Under the pieces are notes generated by a model. The model was not told the DNA's origin. It ran no database searches and worked only from the letters and a program-made list of their open reading frames with translations. The translations under genes were made by a program, and so were the position numbers. Below are positions 1 through 8,342 of a stretch of DNA of 39,058 nucleotides, piece after piece. The DNA lies in assembly GCA_964493125.1 (NCBI GenBank), contig CAZBMS010000009.1:1-39058 (forward strand). Direction: 5' to 3'. The stretch is from QGNO01 sp964493125. Its GTDB lineage: Bacteria > Chloroflexota > Dehalococcoidia > Lucifugimonadales > QGNO01. Within the stretch, counting starts at the first letter, position 1; each line of letters starts with the position of its first letter.

Positions 1-57
1 CTTATTGATGCGGTGAGAGATTCTTCAAGTTCTGGGCAAGCTATTCGAATTAGCTAG
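1..57 (+). CDS. C-terminal end of a probable Gfo/Idh/MocA-family oxidoreductase (partial)
   Basis: The first frame is open from the window edge to a TAG at 55-57 and encodes 18 residues, LIDAVRDSSSSGQAIRIS. The pattern of a short helix (LIDAV.DS), a small-residue turn containing G, then a hydrophobic end (I.I.) is typical of the extreme C-terminus of Gfo/Idh/MocA NAD(P)-dependent oxidoreductases, where 'aidA...S..tGr.v.l' is common. Only the tail is visible, so the family call is inference from a short match. The gene is convergent with the small minus-strand gene that ends at 105. Confidence 0.4.
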   Translation, partial: LIDAVRDSSSSGQAIRIS

Positions 58-104
58 TGACGAGTTTCGGAAGATAGTTGTAAATGATTGTGTCCTAAGA
101 TGAA

Positions 105-329
105 TCATTCACCGATTATTTCTGTAAGTGCACTGTTTAGTGTCGGCAACCAATCTTTCACGGGGGTGGTCAATGGTACGATGATTTCGAACATCCCAGA
201 TATATTTTTACTTACCAACCCAGGATCCTCTTTTGATAAATCTACGCGTATATGTTCACGATCTATTTCGTGTAGATCAGTGATTTCAAAGATTAAGCCC
301 ATGTCGTACATGGAGATCATGTCTTCCAA
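105..329 (-). CDS. Small hypothetical protein (74 aa) downstream of the amidase
   Basis: A 74-codon frame starts with ATG nine bases after the amidase stop codon. It is preceded by a GAGG-like ribosome-binding sequence overlapping that stop, so the two genes are probably co-transcribed and translationally coupled. The product is acidic (many D/E), soluble, and has no signal peptide or membrane segment. It reads as alternating hydrophobic strands (LIFEITDL, FEIIVPL) followed by a short helix. I do not recognise the family. Small partner proteins encoded beside amidases are known (for example AtzG with AtzE), but I see no clear match to AtzG here. The codons look like real coding sequence and the opposite-strand frame is a shadow. 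Confidence 0.5.
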   Translation of the reverse strand: MEDMISMYDMGLIFEITDLHEIDREHIRVDLSKEDPGLVSKNISGMFEIIVPLTTPVKDWLPTLNSALTEIIGE

Positions 330-337
330 TTAATACC

Positions 338-1762
338 TCATGATACAGGAGGCAAATGATGGGCCCATGGCCGTGCTTCTTCAAATGCATGTGAGGCTTG
401 TAACACTGTTGCTTCCTCTCCTTTATTGCCTATCAGGTGTAGTCCAACCGGCAAGCCTTCACTGTTAAATCCGCAAGGCACGCTGGATGCGGTGTGCCCA
501 CTCATGTTGATTGGATAAGTGAAAGGAGTGAATCCCCAGAAAGGATCAACTTTTTGACCATCTATCACAGTAGGCCTATCTCCTGCTTTAAACGCGGCAG
601 TTGCTAGAGTTGGTGTAATCAACAGGTCGTACTGCTTTATGATTTGATTCATTTCATATCTATGCCATTCTAACCCATGTAAGGCGGAAGCGAGCTTAGA
701 AGATGGCCATGTTAGTGCTTCTTCAAGCATTCCTCTGACAATATCCGTAAACTGGTCTCCTTTAGTTTTCACAGTTTCGCCATGCGTAGCACAGTAGTCA
801 GAAAGCCAAATTGTCATAAATATATTTGTTATAACTTCATGATTAATTGAAACAGGAGCCTCTTCGACTGTGGCTCCAAGTTCTTCGAACACACGTACTG
901 CTTTTTCTGTAATATGCCGAACTTCGGGATCTACTGGTACAGATCCCATGTTTGGGCTCCAGCCAATTCGCATTCCTTTAATTTCTTTTCCAAGCTTCGC
1001 TGAGAAGTCTGGCGGTTCTTCCTGCAGAGCTATTGCGTCTTCCGCATCTGGTCCCGCCATAACCTGTAGCAATATCGCGGTGTCCTTAACAGTTCTGGTC
1101 ATCGGCCCATTTTGTGAGAATTGTCCCCACCCTCCCGGTCCCTTATAAGGCCGAGAGACTCTTCCTTGAGTTGGTTTAATACCGAATACCCCACATATAC
1201 TTCCCGGAATACGAATGGAACCCCCTCCATCACTACCTTGAGCTAGAGGATGTAGGCCGGCTGCTAGGCCAGCTGCTGCTCCCCCGCTCGAACCTCCTGC
1301 TGTGTAAGTCGTATTCCAAGGATTAACACAGGGATCACCCAGTCTGTTTTCTGTGGTCGCGTAAGCGCCGAATTCAGGAGTATTAGTTTTTCCTAATATT
1401 ATTGCGCCAGACTCTTTTATCTTCCTAACTACTGGCTCATCTGTATGAGGTATGAAATCCTTATATAGGAGAGATCCTCTAGTAGTGCGAACTCCCTTAG
1501 TAAGGTTCAAATCTTTTATTGAGATCGGTATACCGGTTAGTGCTCCTGTCGCTGTGCCATTTTGTATAGCTGAGTCTGCGGCCTTAGCATCTTTCAGTGC
1601 CTGTTCGGCTGTAACTGTGAGGTATGCGTTCAATTGAGAATCCAAGTCTTCGATTCTTTTTAGGTACAGTTTCGTGAGTTCCACGGAAGAGACTTCTTTT
1701 TTCTGAATCAATTCTATTAACTTCCACGCCGGTGTAAATGCGAGATCTCGTTCACTGACCAT
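338..1762 (-). CDS. Amidase signature family hydrolase
   Basis: Cytoplasmic amidase that hydrolyses a C-N amide bond, substrate unknown. The 474-residue length fits the amidase signature family. The Ser-cisSer-Lys triad is visible: Lys83 (in SIKDL), cis-Ser158 (in GGSSGG) and nucleophile Ser182 (in GGGSIRIP). The spacings of 75 and 24 residues match those known for the family. The glycine-rich signature runs from about residue 155 to 200. The ATG start at 1762 has an AGGAGG site about seven bases upstream. The gene is divergent from the Ldh oxidoreductase gene and is followed closely by a 74-residue unknown. GatA of the amidotransferase is unlikely because no gatB or gatC is nearby. A degradative or detoxifying amidase fits the catabolic neighbourhood. 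Confidence 0.93.
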   Translation of the reverse strand: MVSERDLAFTPAWKLIELIQKKEVSSVELTKLYLKRIEDLDSQLNAYLTVTAEQALKDAKAADSAIQNGTATGALTGIPISIKDLNLTKGVRTTRGSLLYKDFIPHTDEPVVRKIKESGAIILGKTNTPEFGAYATTENRLGDPCVNPWNTTYTAGGSSGGAAAGLAAGLHPLAQGSDGGGSIRIPGSICGVFGIKPTQGRVSRPYKGPGGWGQFSQNGPMTRTVKDTAILLQVMAGPDAEDAIALQEEPPDFSAKLGKEIKGMRIGWSPNMGSVPVDPEVRHITEKAVRVFEELGATVEEAPVSINHEVITNIFMTIWLSDYCATHGETVKTKGDQFTDIVRGMLEEALTWPSSKLASALHGLEWHRYEMNQIIKQYDLLITPTLATAAFKAGDRPTVIDGQKVDPFWGFTPFTYPINMSGHTASSVPCGFNSEGLPVGLHLIGNKGEEATVLQASHAFEEARPWAHHLPPVS

Positions 1763-1825
1763 TTGCGCCTCCTAATTTCATAGAGGGTTCACAGTCTATT
1801 TCTTAAGCGATTCTCCTGCAACACT

Positions 1826-1853
1826 TTGAAGATATGCTGAATGGCATTATTAT
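1826..1853 (+). promoter_or_regulatory. Possible sigma70-type promoter for the Ldh oxidoreductase gene
   Basis: TTGAAG (1826-1831) and TATTAT (1848-1853) are separated by 16 bases, about 25 bases before the AGGAGG ribosome-binding site of the gene at 1880. The match is fair only. An overlapping TATAAA at 1851-1856 is an alternative -10. Confidence 0.35.
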
Positions 1854-1879
1854 AAAGTGGTTATATTTAGGAGGGAGTC

Positions 1880-2968
1880 ATGCTAAAAAGTTTTACTATT
1901 CCGGAAGAGGACATGGTGCTTGTCCAGCATGGAGATTTGAGAAGCTTAGTAACCGAGATATTCCAGAAATTACAAGTTCCGTTTGATGAGGCTAAGGTAG
2001 GAGCAGATGTCCTGGTTTCAGCTGATTTGCGGGGAATAGATAGCCATGGAGTGTCTAATCAGTTGAGGGTTTACGTAGATGAGTATAACCAAGGAGCTAT
2101 TAATCCTAAACCTAAATTTAGGATAATTCGAGAAACTCCAGCTACTGCCAACGTTGATTCCGACGCAGGATTGGGGCTAATCACAACGCCAAAAGCTATG
2201 GATATTGCTATTAATAAGGCTAAAAATACTGGATTAGGAATGGTTACTATACACAATGGTAAACATTTGGGAATGGCGTCATATCATGCAATGATGGCAT
2301 TGGATCACGATATGATTGGAGTGTGTATGTCTAGTACAAGAGCTACTGTTTTACCGACTTTTGGTCGTGAACCCAGGCTAGGAACCAATCCGATAGCATT
2401 TGCTGCCCCTGCAAAACAAGAACCGCCTTTCGTTTTGGATATGGCTACTAGTGCAGTTGCCTCAAATAAGTTCGACTTGGCTAAAAGGCTGGGGATAGAT
2501 GTTGAGGCAGGATGGATATCCGATAAGGATGGTACTCCGATAATGTCGCCTACCCCACTTCCTGACATTTATCACGGTCTTCCACTGGGTGGCACTAGAG
2601 AGCTTGGTTCCCATAAAGGATATGGGCTTGGTGCAATGGTAGATATCCTATGCGGCCTACTTTCTGGGAATAATTCAGGGATGATAGCGGCTGGAGGTGC
2701 AGTACGTAACTACTCTCATATGGTAGCGGCATACAAAGTTGATGCGTTTGCCCCAGTAAAACAGTTTAAGGACATGATGGACGAATTTTTGAGAACGCTC
2801 AGGAATACTCCTCCTGCTCCAGGTCACGAAAGAGTTCTATATCCAGGTTTGCCTGAGTTTGAGGTCGAAGAGGTCCGAAAAGCAAAAGGTATACCTCTTC
2901 ACGAAGAAGTAATAGATTGGTTGAAAAATATCTCAGGAGAGTTGGGTGTCCAGTACACTTTGTCCTAA
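1880..2968 (+). CDS. Ldh family (malate/L-lactate/ureidoglycolate-type) NAD(P)-dependent oxidoreductase
   Basis: NAD(P)H-dependent oxidation of a 2-hydroxyacid, or the reverse. This family includes L-sulfolactate, malate, ureidoglycolate and delta-1-piperideine-2-carboxylate enzymes. The 362 residues include the family hallmarks: DSHGV near residue 55, the HNGKHLGMASYH segment near 122-133 with conserved histidines, GTNPIAFAAP near 170, DMATSAVASNK near 190, and GSHKGYGLGAMVD near 245. The start is the ATG at 1880 after TAGGAGGG. An internal start would remove only the first dozen residues. The exact substrate cannot be read from the sequence. Its place beside an amidase and ahead of CoA-transferase and hotdog genes suggests a catabolic hydroxyacid. 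Confidence 0.93.
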   Translation: MLKSFTIPEEDMVLVQHGDLRSLVTEIFQKLQVPFDEAKVGADVLVSADLRGIDSHGVSNQLRVYVDEYNQGAINPKPKFRIIRETPATANVDSDAGLGLITTPKAMDIAINKAKNTGLGMVTIHNGKHLGMASYHAMMALDHDMIGVCMSSTRATVLPTFGREPRLGTNPIAFAAPAKQEPPFVLDMATSAVASNKFDLAKRLGIDVEAGWISDKDGTPIMSPTPLPDIYHGLPLGGTRELGSHKGYGLGAMVDILCGLLSGNNSGMIAAGGAVRNYSHMVAAYKVDAFAPVKQFKDMMDEFLRTLRNTPPAPGHERVLYPGLPEFEVEEVRKAKGIPLHEEVIDWLKNISGELGVQYTLS

Positions 2969-2992
2969 GTGATTGAATAGGATATATAAGTT

Positions 2993-3094
2993 TAGGCTTT
3001 TAGCTTGATTAATTACTTGAGTAGAGTCTAAATAGTATTGACGAAATACCGTTTCTGAGATATACCCTAGGCTACGCTTTAGGTTAATTACTTG
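2993..3094 (+). repeat. Pair of direct repeats bracketing a promoter
   Basis: The pattern TAGGCT-N10-TTAATTACTTG occurs twice with identical internal spacing, at 2993-3019 and 3068-3094, exactly 75 bases apart. The first copy lies just upstream of the -35 hexamer and the second just downstream of the -10 hexamer of the promoter at 3038-3066. This looks like a pair of operator half-sites or regulator-binding boxes for the downstream hotdog/CoA-transferase operon. Alternatively it is a small duplication. The function is inferred. Confidence 0.5.
3038..3066 (+). promoter_or_regulatory. Sigma70-type promoter of the hotdog/CoA-transferase operon
   Basis: TTGACG (3038-3043), a 17-base spacer and TATACC (3061-3066) form a good -35 and a moderate -10, about 70 bases before the start codon at 3140. 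The promoter is bracketed by the TAGGCT-N10-TTAATTACTTG repeats. Confidence 0.5.
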
Positions 3095-3139
3095 GTATTC
3101 AATTGAAACTAGGTAATAGCTCAGCTTTAAGGAGGCAGT

Positions 3140-4288
3140 ATGGCTAGCGATTTGAAGGGTTTTGTTAAAGATGCCAAGGCACTTGTTGGCAAAGAAGTGG
3201 ATGACGTACCTGCAGGTACGGATCTTGCTGATTGGCTTACAATTCGAAGGTTTTGTGCTGCTCTAGGTGACCCTAACCTTTTGTACAAAGATCCAGGTGG
3301 AGGAGTCGCTACAAGATACAATAGCATGATTGCGCCTCCTACGTTTGTTGCTGCTATCAGGACACCGAATTCCGGAGGTCCCTACGTAACTAAGCAGTAC
3401 GGTGTGTCCCCTTTCCTAACTCGTGGTTCTTTTGAGTGGACTGACATAATCCGAGTTGGTGACAGGTTAGAAAGCACCATAAAGGTAACGGATGTCAAAG
3501 AGGCCGGCAAGAGATGGGGATATGAATCTGCGGACGTCGAGTCTACTGTTGAGTATCGGAACTCTTACGGTGGTTTGATAGGAACTGGCAAGGGTGTGAA
3601 TTCTATGGTCGCTTACGAACGCGGCAAGGATATGATTGAGTCGAGGGACATCTATCGTTACTCAGATGAAGAGATTCATAAAATTGAAAATGACATAGAG
3701 TCTGAGCCGGAACCCCGAGGCAAGTTGTTGCGATACTATGATGATGTAGAAGTAGGTGAGGACCTTCCACAACTGGTCAAGGGTCCTATGACACTATCAG
3801 ATATGATGGCTTGGGTAGTAGCGGAGGCCAAGTCTCTTTCTCTGGGGGCTTTGGTCTATAACGATCTTAAAGAAAAATATCCGGGTCGAGTTGTAACTAA
3901 CCCGACAACAAATTGGCCATACTGGGACGCCGACCAGAGTTTTGAGGACATACTCTCTTGCGAAGAGATGGGATTCAAGTCGCCACCAAGCCGTGGTATA
4001 CAGAGGGTTTGTTTGGCGGGCCAGGTTGTTACTCACTGGATGGGTGACGACGCGTTTTTGCGGTCTCTAGACATATGTGTCCCTGAGCATTGGGTATATG
4101 GAGACACCATGTGGCTTAACGGCAAGGTTACGGCGAAGAGGACCGAAGAGGTTGGTTCAGAGTCTTACTTTGCGGTGGATATTGCTATCACAGGTGTAAA
4201 TCAGTTGGGGACAACGATAGCTGAAGGTACGGCGACTGCATATCTGCCGAACCCTGGCCATCCTGTTGCCTTACCAGTGCCGCACTAG
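3140..4288 (+). CDS. Double-hotdog MaoC/FAS1-like dehydratase-family protein (first copy)
   Basis: A 382-residue protein with two hotdog halves. Residues about 15-150 look like the FAS1-like/MaoC N-terminal dehydratase domain (family pattern 'ya..lgD.npLy.d...a....iaPPtF', seen here as FCAALGDPNLLYKDP and MIAPPTFVAAI). Residues about 195-375 form a second MaoC-type half starting YYDDVEVGEDLP. Proteins of this build hydrate or dehydrate acyl-CoA thioesters. I do not see the classic Asp/His pair of R-specific hydratases in the GDPNLLYKD segment, so catalysis is uncertain. The ATG has a clear AAGGAGG site nine bases upstream. It is the first gene of a plus-strand operon with a second hotdog gene and two CoA-transferases. 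Confidence 0.85.
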   Translation: MASDLKGFVKDAKALVGKEVDDVPAGTDLADWLTIRRFCAALGDPNLLYKDPGGGVATRYNSMIAPPTFVAAIRTPNSGGPYVTKQYGVSPFLTRGSFEWTDIIRVGDRLESTIKVTDVKEAGKRWGYESADVESTVEYRNSYGGLIGTGKGVNSMVAYERGKDMIESRDIYRYSDEEIHKIENDIESEPEPRGKLLRYYDDVEVGEDLPQLVKGPMTLSDMMAWVVAEAKSLSLGALVYNDLKEKYPGRVVTNPTTNWPYWDADQSFEDILSCEEMGFKSPPSRGIQRVCLAGQVVTHWMGDDAFLRSLDICVPEHWVYGDTMWLNGKVTAKRTEEVGSESYFAVDIAITGVNQLGTTIAEGTATAYLPNPGHPVALPVPH

Positions 4289-4345
4289 TAGTTTAAGTCC
4301 GCGGTTAACCTTATAAAATAACTTTGAGGGCTGGGGGGCTTAGAT

Positions 4346-5689
4346 ATGACTACGCAAGAACAGAGCTTTGAAGACGCTGTAGCGGAATTTCTTGAAAAGT
4401 CGAGGGAAGAGCTCGGAAAGGAGTCGGGGGAGAATCGACCGCCTTGGGCACCTTCTCCGTTCGACCAGTCTGGTCCTCCTTACGAGTATTCGCAGAGATT
4501 CACGCCTGATCTGGTAGCCAAATACGCACTGACTATAGGTGATGATAACCCTTTATTTACTACACCTGATTATGGAGATGACACCATCTATGGGAGTCAA
4601 GTAGCACCTGGGCCAATTTTGGCCTTGGTGAAGTATCCCTCTCCGCATGGTGCCGTGAGGCCAGGCGGGTATCCTTTGGCCAACTTTATATCAGGCGCGG
4701 CCTGGGAGTTTTACGACGGAGTTAGGGTGGGATCGAAATTCCGTGCTTCCAAGGTCACCAAAGAGATATTTGAGAAACCAGGATCCAGGGGCAATCTGGT
4801 TTTTATGATTTCAGAGAACCAGTATTGGGATTATCACGGAGATCTTGTTGGAAAATGTTATGGTACCCAGATATACGTTCCTATGAGAGAAATGGGCAAT
4901 TCCAGGGCCATGGATTCATCAAAGCTGGGTCAGAATATGCTTTATGAGAGAAAGGCATCAAGCTACAACTCTGAGCAAATTGGTGACATACTCGGCCAAA
5001 TTCAGGGACTTGAGAGACGTGGAGCCGATACTAGATATTGGGAAGAGGTTGAAGTAGGCGAAAAGCTTGGTCCTGTGGTTCTACCCCCGTGGACACTGTT
5101 GGATCAGGTTTCCTATCACTCAGTATCTTACGCTACTGTATCTGATCAATTGGCACCTGGTGATGAATTAGCATTTGAGCCTGCTTATAGACGGCAAAGG
5201 TTAAATAACAGCGCGTGGGAAAATCCTATAACAAGATGGAAAGGCGCGGGAGCGGAACACGAAGATGCTCTATTGGCAATTTACCGTGGCCAACCTGGCC
5301 CTTTCGATTTTGGTGTTCAGAGAACTCAGATGTGTGAGCAGTTGTTCACTAATTGGATGGGTGATAACGGATTTATAAGAAGGCTCCAGATAGCTCTTCG
5401 CAAGCCAGTTTATTATGGCGACGTTACTATCTACACCGGAGAGGTCACGAAGAAGTTTAAAGAGATTCAAAAAGGTGACTCTAGCAAGGGTGGTAGCCCA
5501 GGCGAGAGAGAATACTATGCTGTAGGTATAAAATATCAAGGCGTTAACCAAGTTGGTGAAGCGCAGGTCATAGGTACTGGTACTGTTTATCTTCCGTCAA
5601 AAGAGGCAGGTCCTGTCGAACTTCCGATTCCACATTCTTCAAAAACGGACTTCGTACCATACGAAACTTTCTATAGAGACTGGTATTAG
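4346..5689 (+). CDS. Double-hotdog MaoC/FAS1-like dehydratase-family protein (second copy)
   Basis: A 447-residue relative of the preceding gene. The N-terminal FAS1-like half carries YALTIGDDNPLF near residue 60 and VAPGPILALV near 90. The second MaoC half begins YWEEVEVGEKLG near 230. Both halves align in layout with the first protein (each has a late segment with TxWMGDxxFxRxL), so the pair arose by duplication and may form a hetero-oligomer. The catalytic Asp is present in GDDNP but the expected following His is not obvious. A glycine/lysine-rich insertion lies near residue 375. The 57-base gap and shared direction suggest co-transcription. The likely role is hydration or dehydration of an acyl-CoA made by the CoA-transferases downstream. 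The substrate is unknown. Confidence 0.85.
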   Translation: MTTQEQSFEDAVAEFLEKSREELGKESGENRPPWAPSPFDQSGPPYEYSQRFTPDLVAKYALTIGDDNPLFTTPDYGDDTIYGSQVAPGPILALVKYPSPHGAVRPGGYPLANFISGAAWEFYDGVRVGSKFRASKVTKEIFEKPGSRGNLVFMISENQYWDYHGDLVGKCYGTQIYVPMREMGNSRAMDSSKLGQNMLYERKASSYNSEQIGDILGQIQGLERRGADTRYWEEVEVGEKLGPVVLPPWTLLDQVSYHSVSYATVSDQLAPGDELAFEPAYRRQRLNNSAWENPITRWKGAGAEHEDALLAIYRGQPGPFDFGVQRTQMCEQLFTNWMGDNGFIRRLQIALRKPVYYGDVTIYTGEVTKKFKEIQKGDSSKGGSPGEREYYAVGIKYQGVNQVGEAQVIGTGTVYLPSKEAGPVELPIPHSSKTDFVPYETFYRDWY

Positions 5690-5781
5690 AAGGCGCCTGG
5701 CGCCGTTCAGAAACCAATTTTAACCAGTCCGGATCTTGATAAGTAAACAAGGCTTTCACTAGCCTTAAAAAGAGGTGATAT

Positions 5782-7113
5782 ATGAGTGGTGCTTTAGAGG
5801 GAATACGGGTAATAGATTCGACCACGATGGTTGCTATGCCAACAGCCCTTCATATTATGGCTGATATGGGGGCAGAGGTAATTAAAGTTGATAGCCATAC
5901 TCTTTTCAGGAGTGACGGTGGGGTTTTCCCGGAGAATGACCCAGGCGAGAGGCACTGGGATAGGGATGGTAGTTTCAATACCCTGCAAAGAGGCAAAGTA
6001 GGTGTGACTTTAAACCTCAAAGAAGATAATGCAGTAGACGCATTCAAGGATATTGTCAGGGTTTCGGACGTTATTATAGAAAATAATAGATCGGGGACCA
6101 TGGATCGTTTGGGCCTCGGATATGATGCCCTTCGTGCGGTAAAGCCGGATCTCATATACCTTTCCAATACCGGATTTGGTTATACAGGTCCGTGGCGTTC
6201 ATACGCAGGAATAGGTAGGATGTTCGAATTAACCTGTGGGCTAAGTCAATTTGCAGGTTACGAAGATGAGGGCCCACGTAGAGTCGGTATTTCGTTTTTT
6301 GATCAGCATGTTGGTTGGATGGCTGTATTCGCCGTGTTGGCAGCTCTTCACCACAGAGATACTACTGGTGAAGGCCAATGGGTCGACTTTGCTATGTATC
6401 AGATAGGCGTTTCGACTTTGGGCGATGCGGTAATGGATTACATCTCCAATGGGCGAAGTGGAACTTCGATGGGGAATAGGCATAAATATTTGTCACCCCA
6501 CGGTGTTTATCAGTGTAAGGGAGAGGATAGATGGGTAGCTATCACTACTGAAAATGATGAACAGTGGGAGACCCTGGTAGATCAGATGGGATCACCAGCT
6601 TGGACTCAGGAAGAGAAATTTGCCGACCCTATTCTTCGTTGGCATAACCAGGATGAACTAGATCAATTAATCGGTGATTGGACAAAGGATAAAGACCAAA
6701 CAGATTTGGCTAACGAGCTCCAAAAAGTCGGTGTTCCCGCAATAGCAGTGATGGATGGAAGAGATTTCGCTCTGGATCCCCACATTAAGGAGCGTGAGTT
6801 CTTTGAAAGGGTTACTCATCAGCCTGAGACAGATATAGGTACAAGGCTATATTTTGGACGGCCTTGGAAGATGTCCAAAACGCCTGCCTATATACGGCGC
6901 CCCGCTCCTATGTTGGGGGAGCATAACGAATACGTTTTTGGTGACCTTCTTGGAATTGATCAGGGTGAGATAGCCAAGATGTATGAGACTAATGCTATTG
7001 GTAAGGATCCGATAAATCCCGGAAGCGCTAAGCCTACGAACCTTGCCAAGCAGATAGAACAAGGTGTTGGGTCAGGCATTGACCCTGATTATCGACAAAA
7101 GTTGGGGATATAG
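5782..7113 (+). CDS. CaiB/BaiF class III CoA-transferase, subunit with catalytic Asp
   Basis: Class III (family III) CoA-transferases move CoA between carboxylic acids through an aspartyl-CoA thioester. The 443 residues begin with the typical 'aLeGirViDst' strand and contain ADMGAEVIKVD near residue 27, LNLK near 77, the DLIYLSNTGFGYTGPW segment near 123-138, and FFDQHVGWMA where Asp174 occupies the place of the family nucleophile (spacing D-x3-G as in formyl-CoA transferase). GEGQWVDFAMYQ follows. The ATG start has a GAGGTGAT site upstream. The next gene, five bases on, is a second family member lacking this Asp, so the two probably form a heteromer. Confidence 0.92.
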   Translation: MSGALEGIRVIDSTTMVAMPTALHIMADMGAEVIKVDSHTLFRSDGGVFPENDPGERHWDRDGSFNTLQRGKVGVTLNLKEDNAVDAFKDIVRVSDVIIENNRSGTMDRLGLGYDALRAVKPDLIYLSNTGFGYTGPWRSYAGIGRMFELTCGLSQFAGYEDEGPRRVGISFFDQHVGWMAVFAVLAALHHRDTTGEGQWVDFAMYQIGVSTLGDAVMDYISNGRSGTSMGNRHKYLSPHGVYQCKGEDRWVAITTENDEQWETLVDQMGSPAWTQEEKFADPILRWHNQDELDQLIGDWTKDKDQTDLANELQKVGVPAIAVMDGRDFALDPHIKEREFFERVTHQPETDIGTRLYFGRPWKMSKTPAYIRRPAPMLGEHNEYVFGDLLGIDQGEIAKMYETNAIGKDPINPGSAKPTNLAKQIEQGVGSGIDPDYRQKLGI

Positions 7114-7118
7114 AAGAT

Positions 7119-8339
7119 ATGACTAAAACTGGGTTAGGGCAATTCAAAATTCTAGATATCAGCACGGGCATATCTGGCCCATTCGCCGCAAGAATGTTTG
7201 GTGACTATGGGTCTGAGGTGATAAAAATCGAGTCCCCTCAACTTGGAGATCCTGCACGTCGCCTTGGGCCTTTTCATCACGACGATCCCCATCCCGAAAA
7301 GAGCCTGACATATTTTTATCTGAATAATAACAAGAAAGGCATCACACTGGACCTGGAAACCGCTGAAGGCCGTCAAATATTTAAAGATTTGATAAAGTCA
7401 GCTGATGGTCTAATAGAGAGTTTTGGTGCTGGTTATTTGGACAACTTAGGTTTGAGCTACGGGGAAATTGAGCAGATTAATCCAAAAATTGTTGTGACCA
7501 AGATATCGCCGTTTGGTGAAAATGGCCCATATAGAGATTTTCAAGGAAACGATCTGTTGTACCAGGCCATGAGTGGGATCATGTACTCGAGCGGCGCATA
7601 TCATAGAGAGCCCCTAAAGCATGGACACCCACAAACCCTGTGGATGGCGGGCATAATTGCAGCTTATGCGACTTCGGCAGCGTTATTCACAGCTCAGCGA
7701 AGTGGCCAGGGTCAGTATATAGATCTGTCTACTGCTGAATCCGCTGCGGCACATCATTACACCTCCCCTATCAGATATATTTATAATGGTTTCATTGAAC
7801 GTCGAGCACCTAAGAACGAGAGCGGATCTACCAAAGGGGTTAAGTTTGAGGGCATAGTGCCGGCTAAAGACGGTCACATGGGCCCAACGTTCCAATGGGG
7901 GCGCCAACGAGGTAACTATAAAGATTATGTTACTTTACTTGATAGGCCGGAAATTGATGATCCCAGGTTTGCTACCGAGGCGGATCGACAGCAACACCTA
8001 GAGGAACTCGATACTATTTTGATGCCTATATTGGAAGAAATGCCTAAATTTGAATACTTCAATAAGGCTATGGGTGACGGGTGGGTTGCCGCCATAGTAC
8101 AAACTTCAGAAGACTTGGTGAATTGCCCGCAGTTGGAAGAGCGAGAGTATTTCACTGAAGTGGAACACCCTGTAATAGGGTCAACGAAAATTCCCGGTGA
8201 AGTATTTAGACTTCCCAAAGCTCCTTGGTCTGTGAGTGGTGCTGCGCCTACACTTGGTCAGCACAATCACGAGATTTATGGAGAGTTGGGCTATTCTTCT
8301 GATGAGGTTGTAACTCTAAGGAAACAGGGCACCATTTAA
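7119..8339 (+). CDS. CaiB/BaiF class III CoA-transferase homologue lacking the catalytic Asp
   Basis: A 406-residue CaiB/BaiF fold protein with FKILDISTGISGPFAARMFGDYG near the N-terminus, EVIKIESP near 33, ITLDLE near 75, ISPFGENGPY near 129, and GQGQYIDLSTAE near 200. Where the family nucleophile should be, the sequence reads QTLWMAG, giving Leu at position 174 instead of Asp. The gene starts five bases after its partner, with an SD-like AGAAG site overlapping the partner's stop region. Known heteromeric enzymes such as BbsEF pair one Asp-bearing subunit with one lacking it, so this is probably the non-catalytic or structural subunit. It ends three bases before the encoded CCA end of the convergent tRNA-Arg. 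Confidence 0.9.
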   Translation: MTKTGLGQFKILDISTGISGPFAARMFGDYGSEVIKIESPQLGDPARRLGPFHHDDPHPEKSLTYFYLNNNKKGITLDLETAEGRQIFKDLIKSADGLIESFGAGYLDNLGLSYGEIEQINPKIVVTKISPFGENGPYRDFQGNDLLYQAMSGIMYSSGAYHREPLKHGHPQTLWMAGIIAAYATSAALFTAQRSGQGQYIDLSTAESAAAHHYTSPIRYIYNGFIERRAPKNESGSTKGVKFEGIVPAKDGHMGPTFQWGRQRGNYKDYVTLLDRPEIDDPRFATEADRQQHLEELDTILMPILEEMPKFEYFNKAMGDGWVAAIVQTSEDLVNCPQLEEREYFTEVEHPVIGSTKIPGEVFRLPKAPWSVSGAAPTLGQHNHEIYGELGYSSDEVVTLRKQGTI

Positions 8340-8342
8340 TAG

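Noticed and set aside
870..1637. Plus-strand frames opposite the amidase
   Set aside because: They are antisense shadows with no ribosome-binding sites and implausible products.
5692..5704. GGCGCC-T-GGCGCC motif after the second hotdog gene
   Set aside because: The two palindromes are one base apart and cannot form a useful hairpin with each other. No T-run follows.
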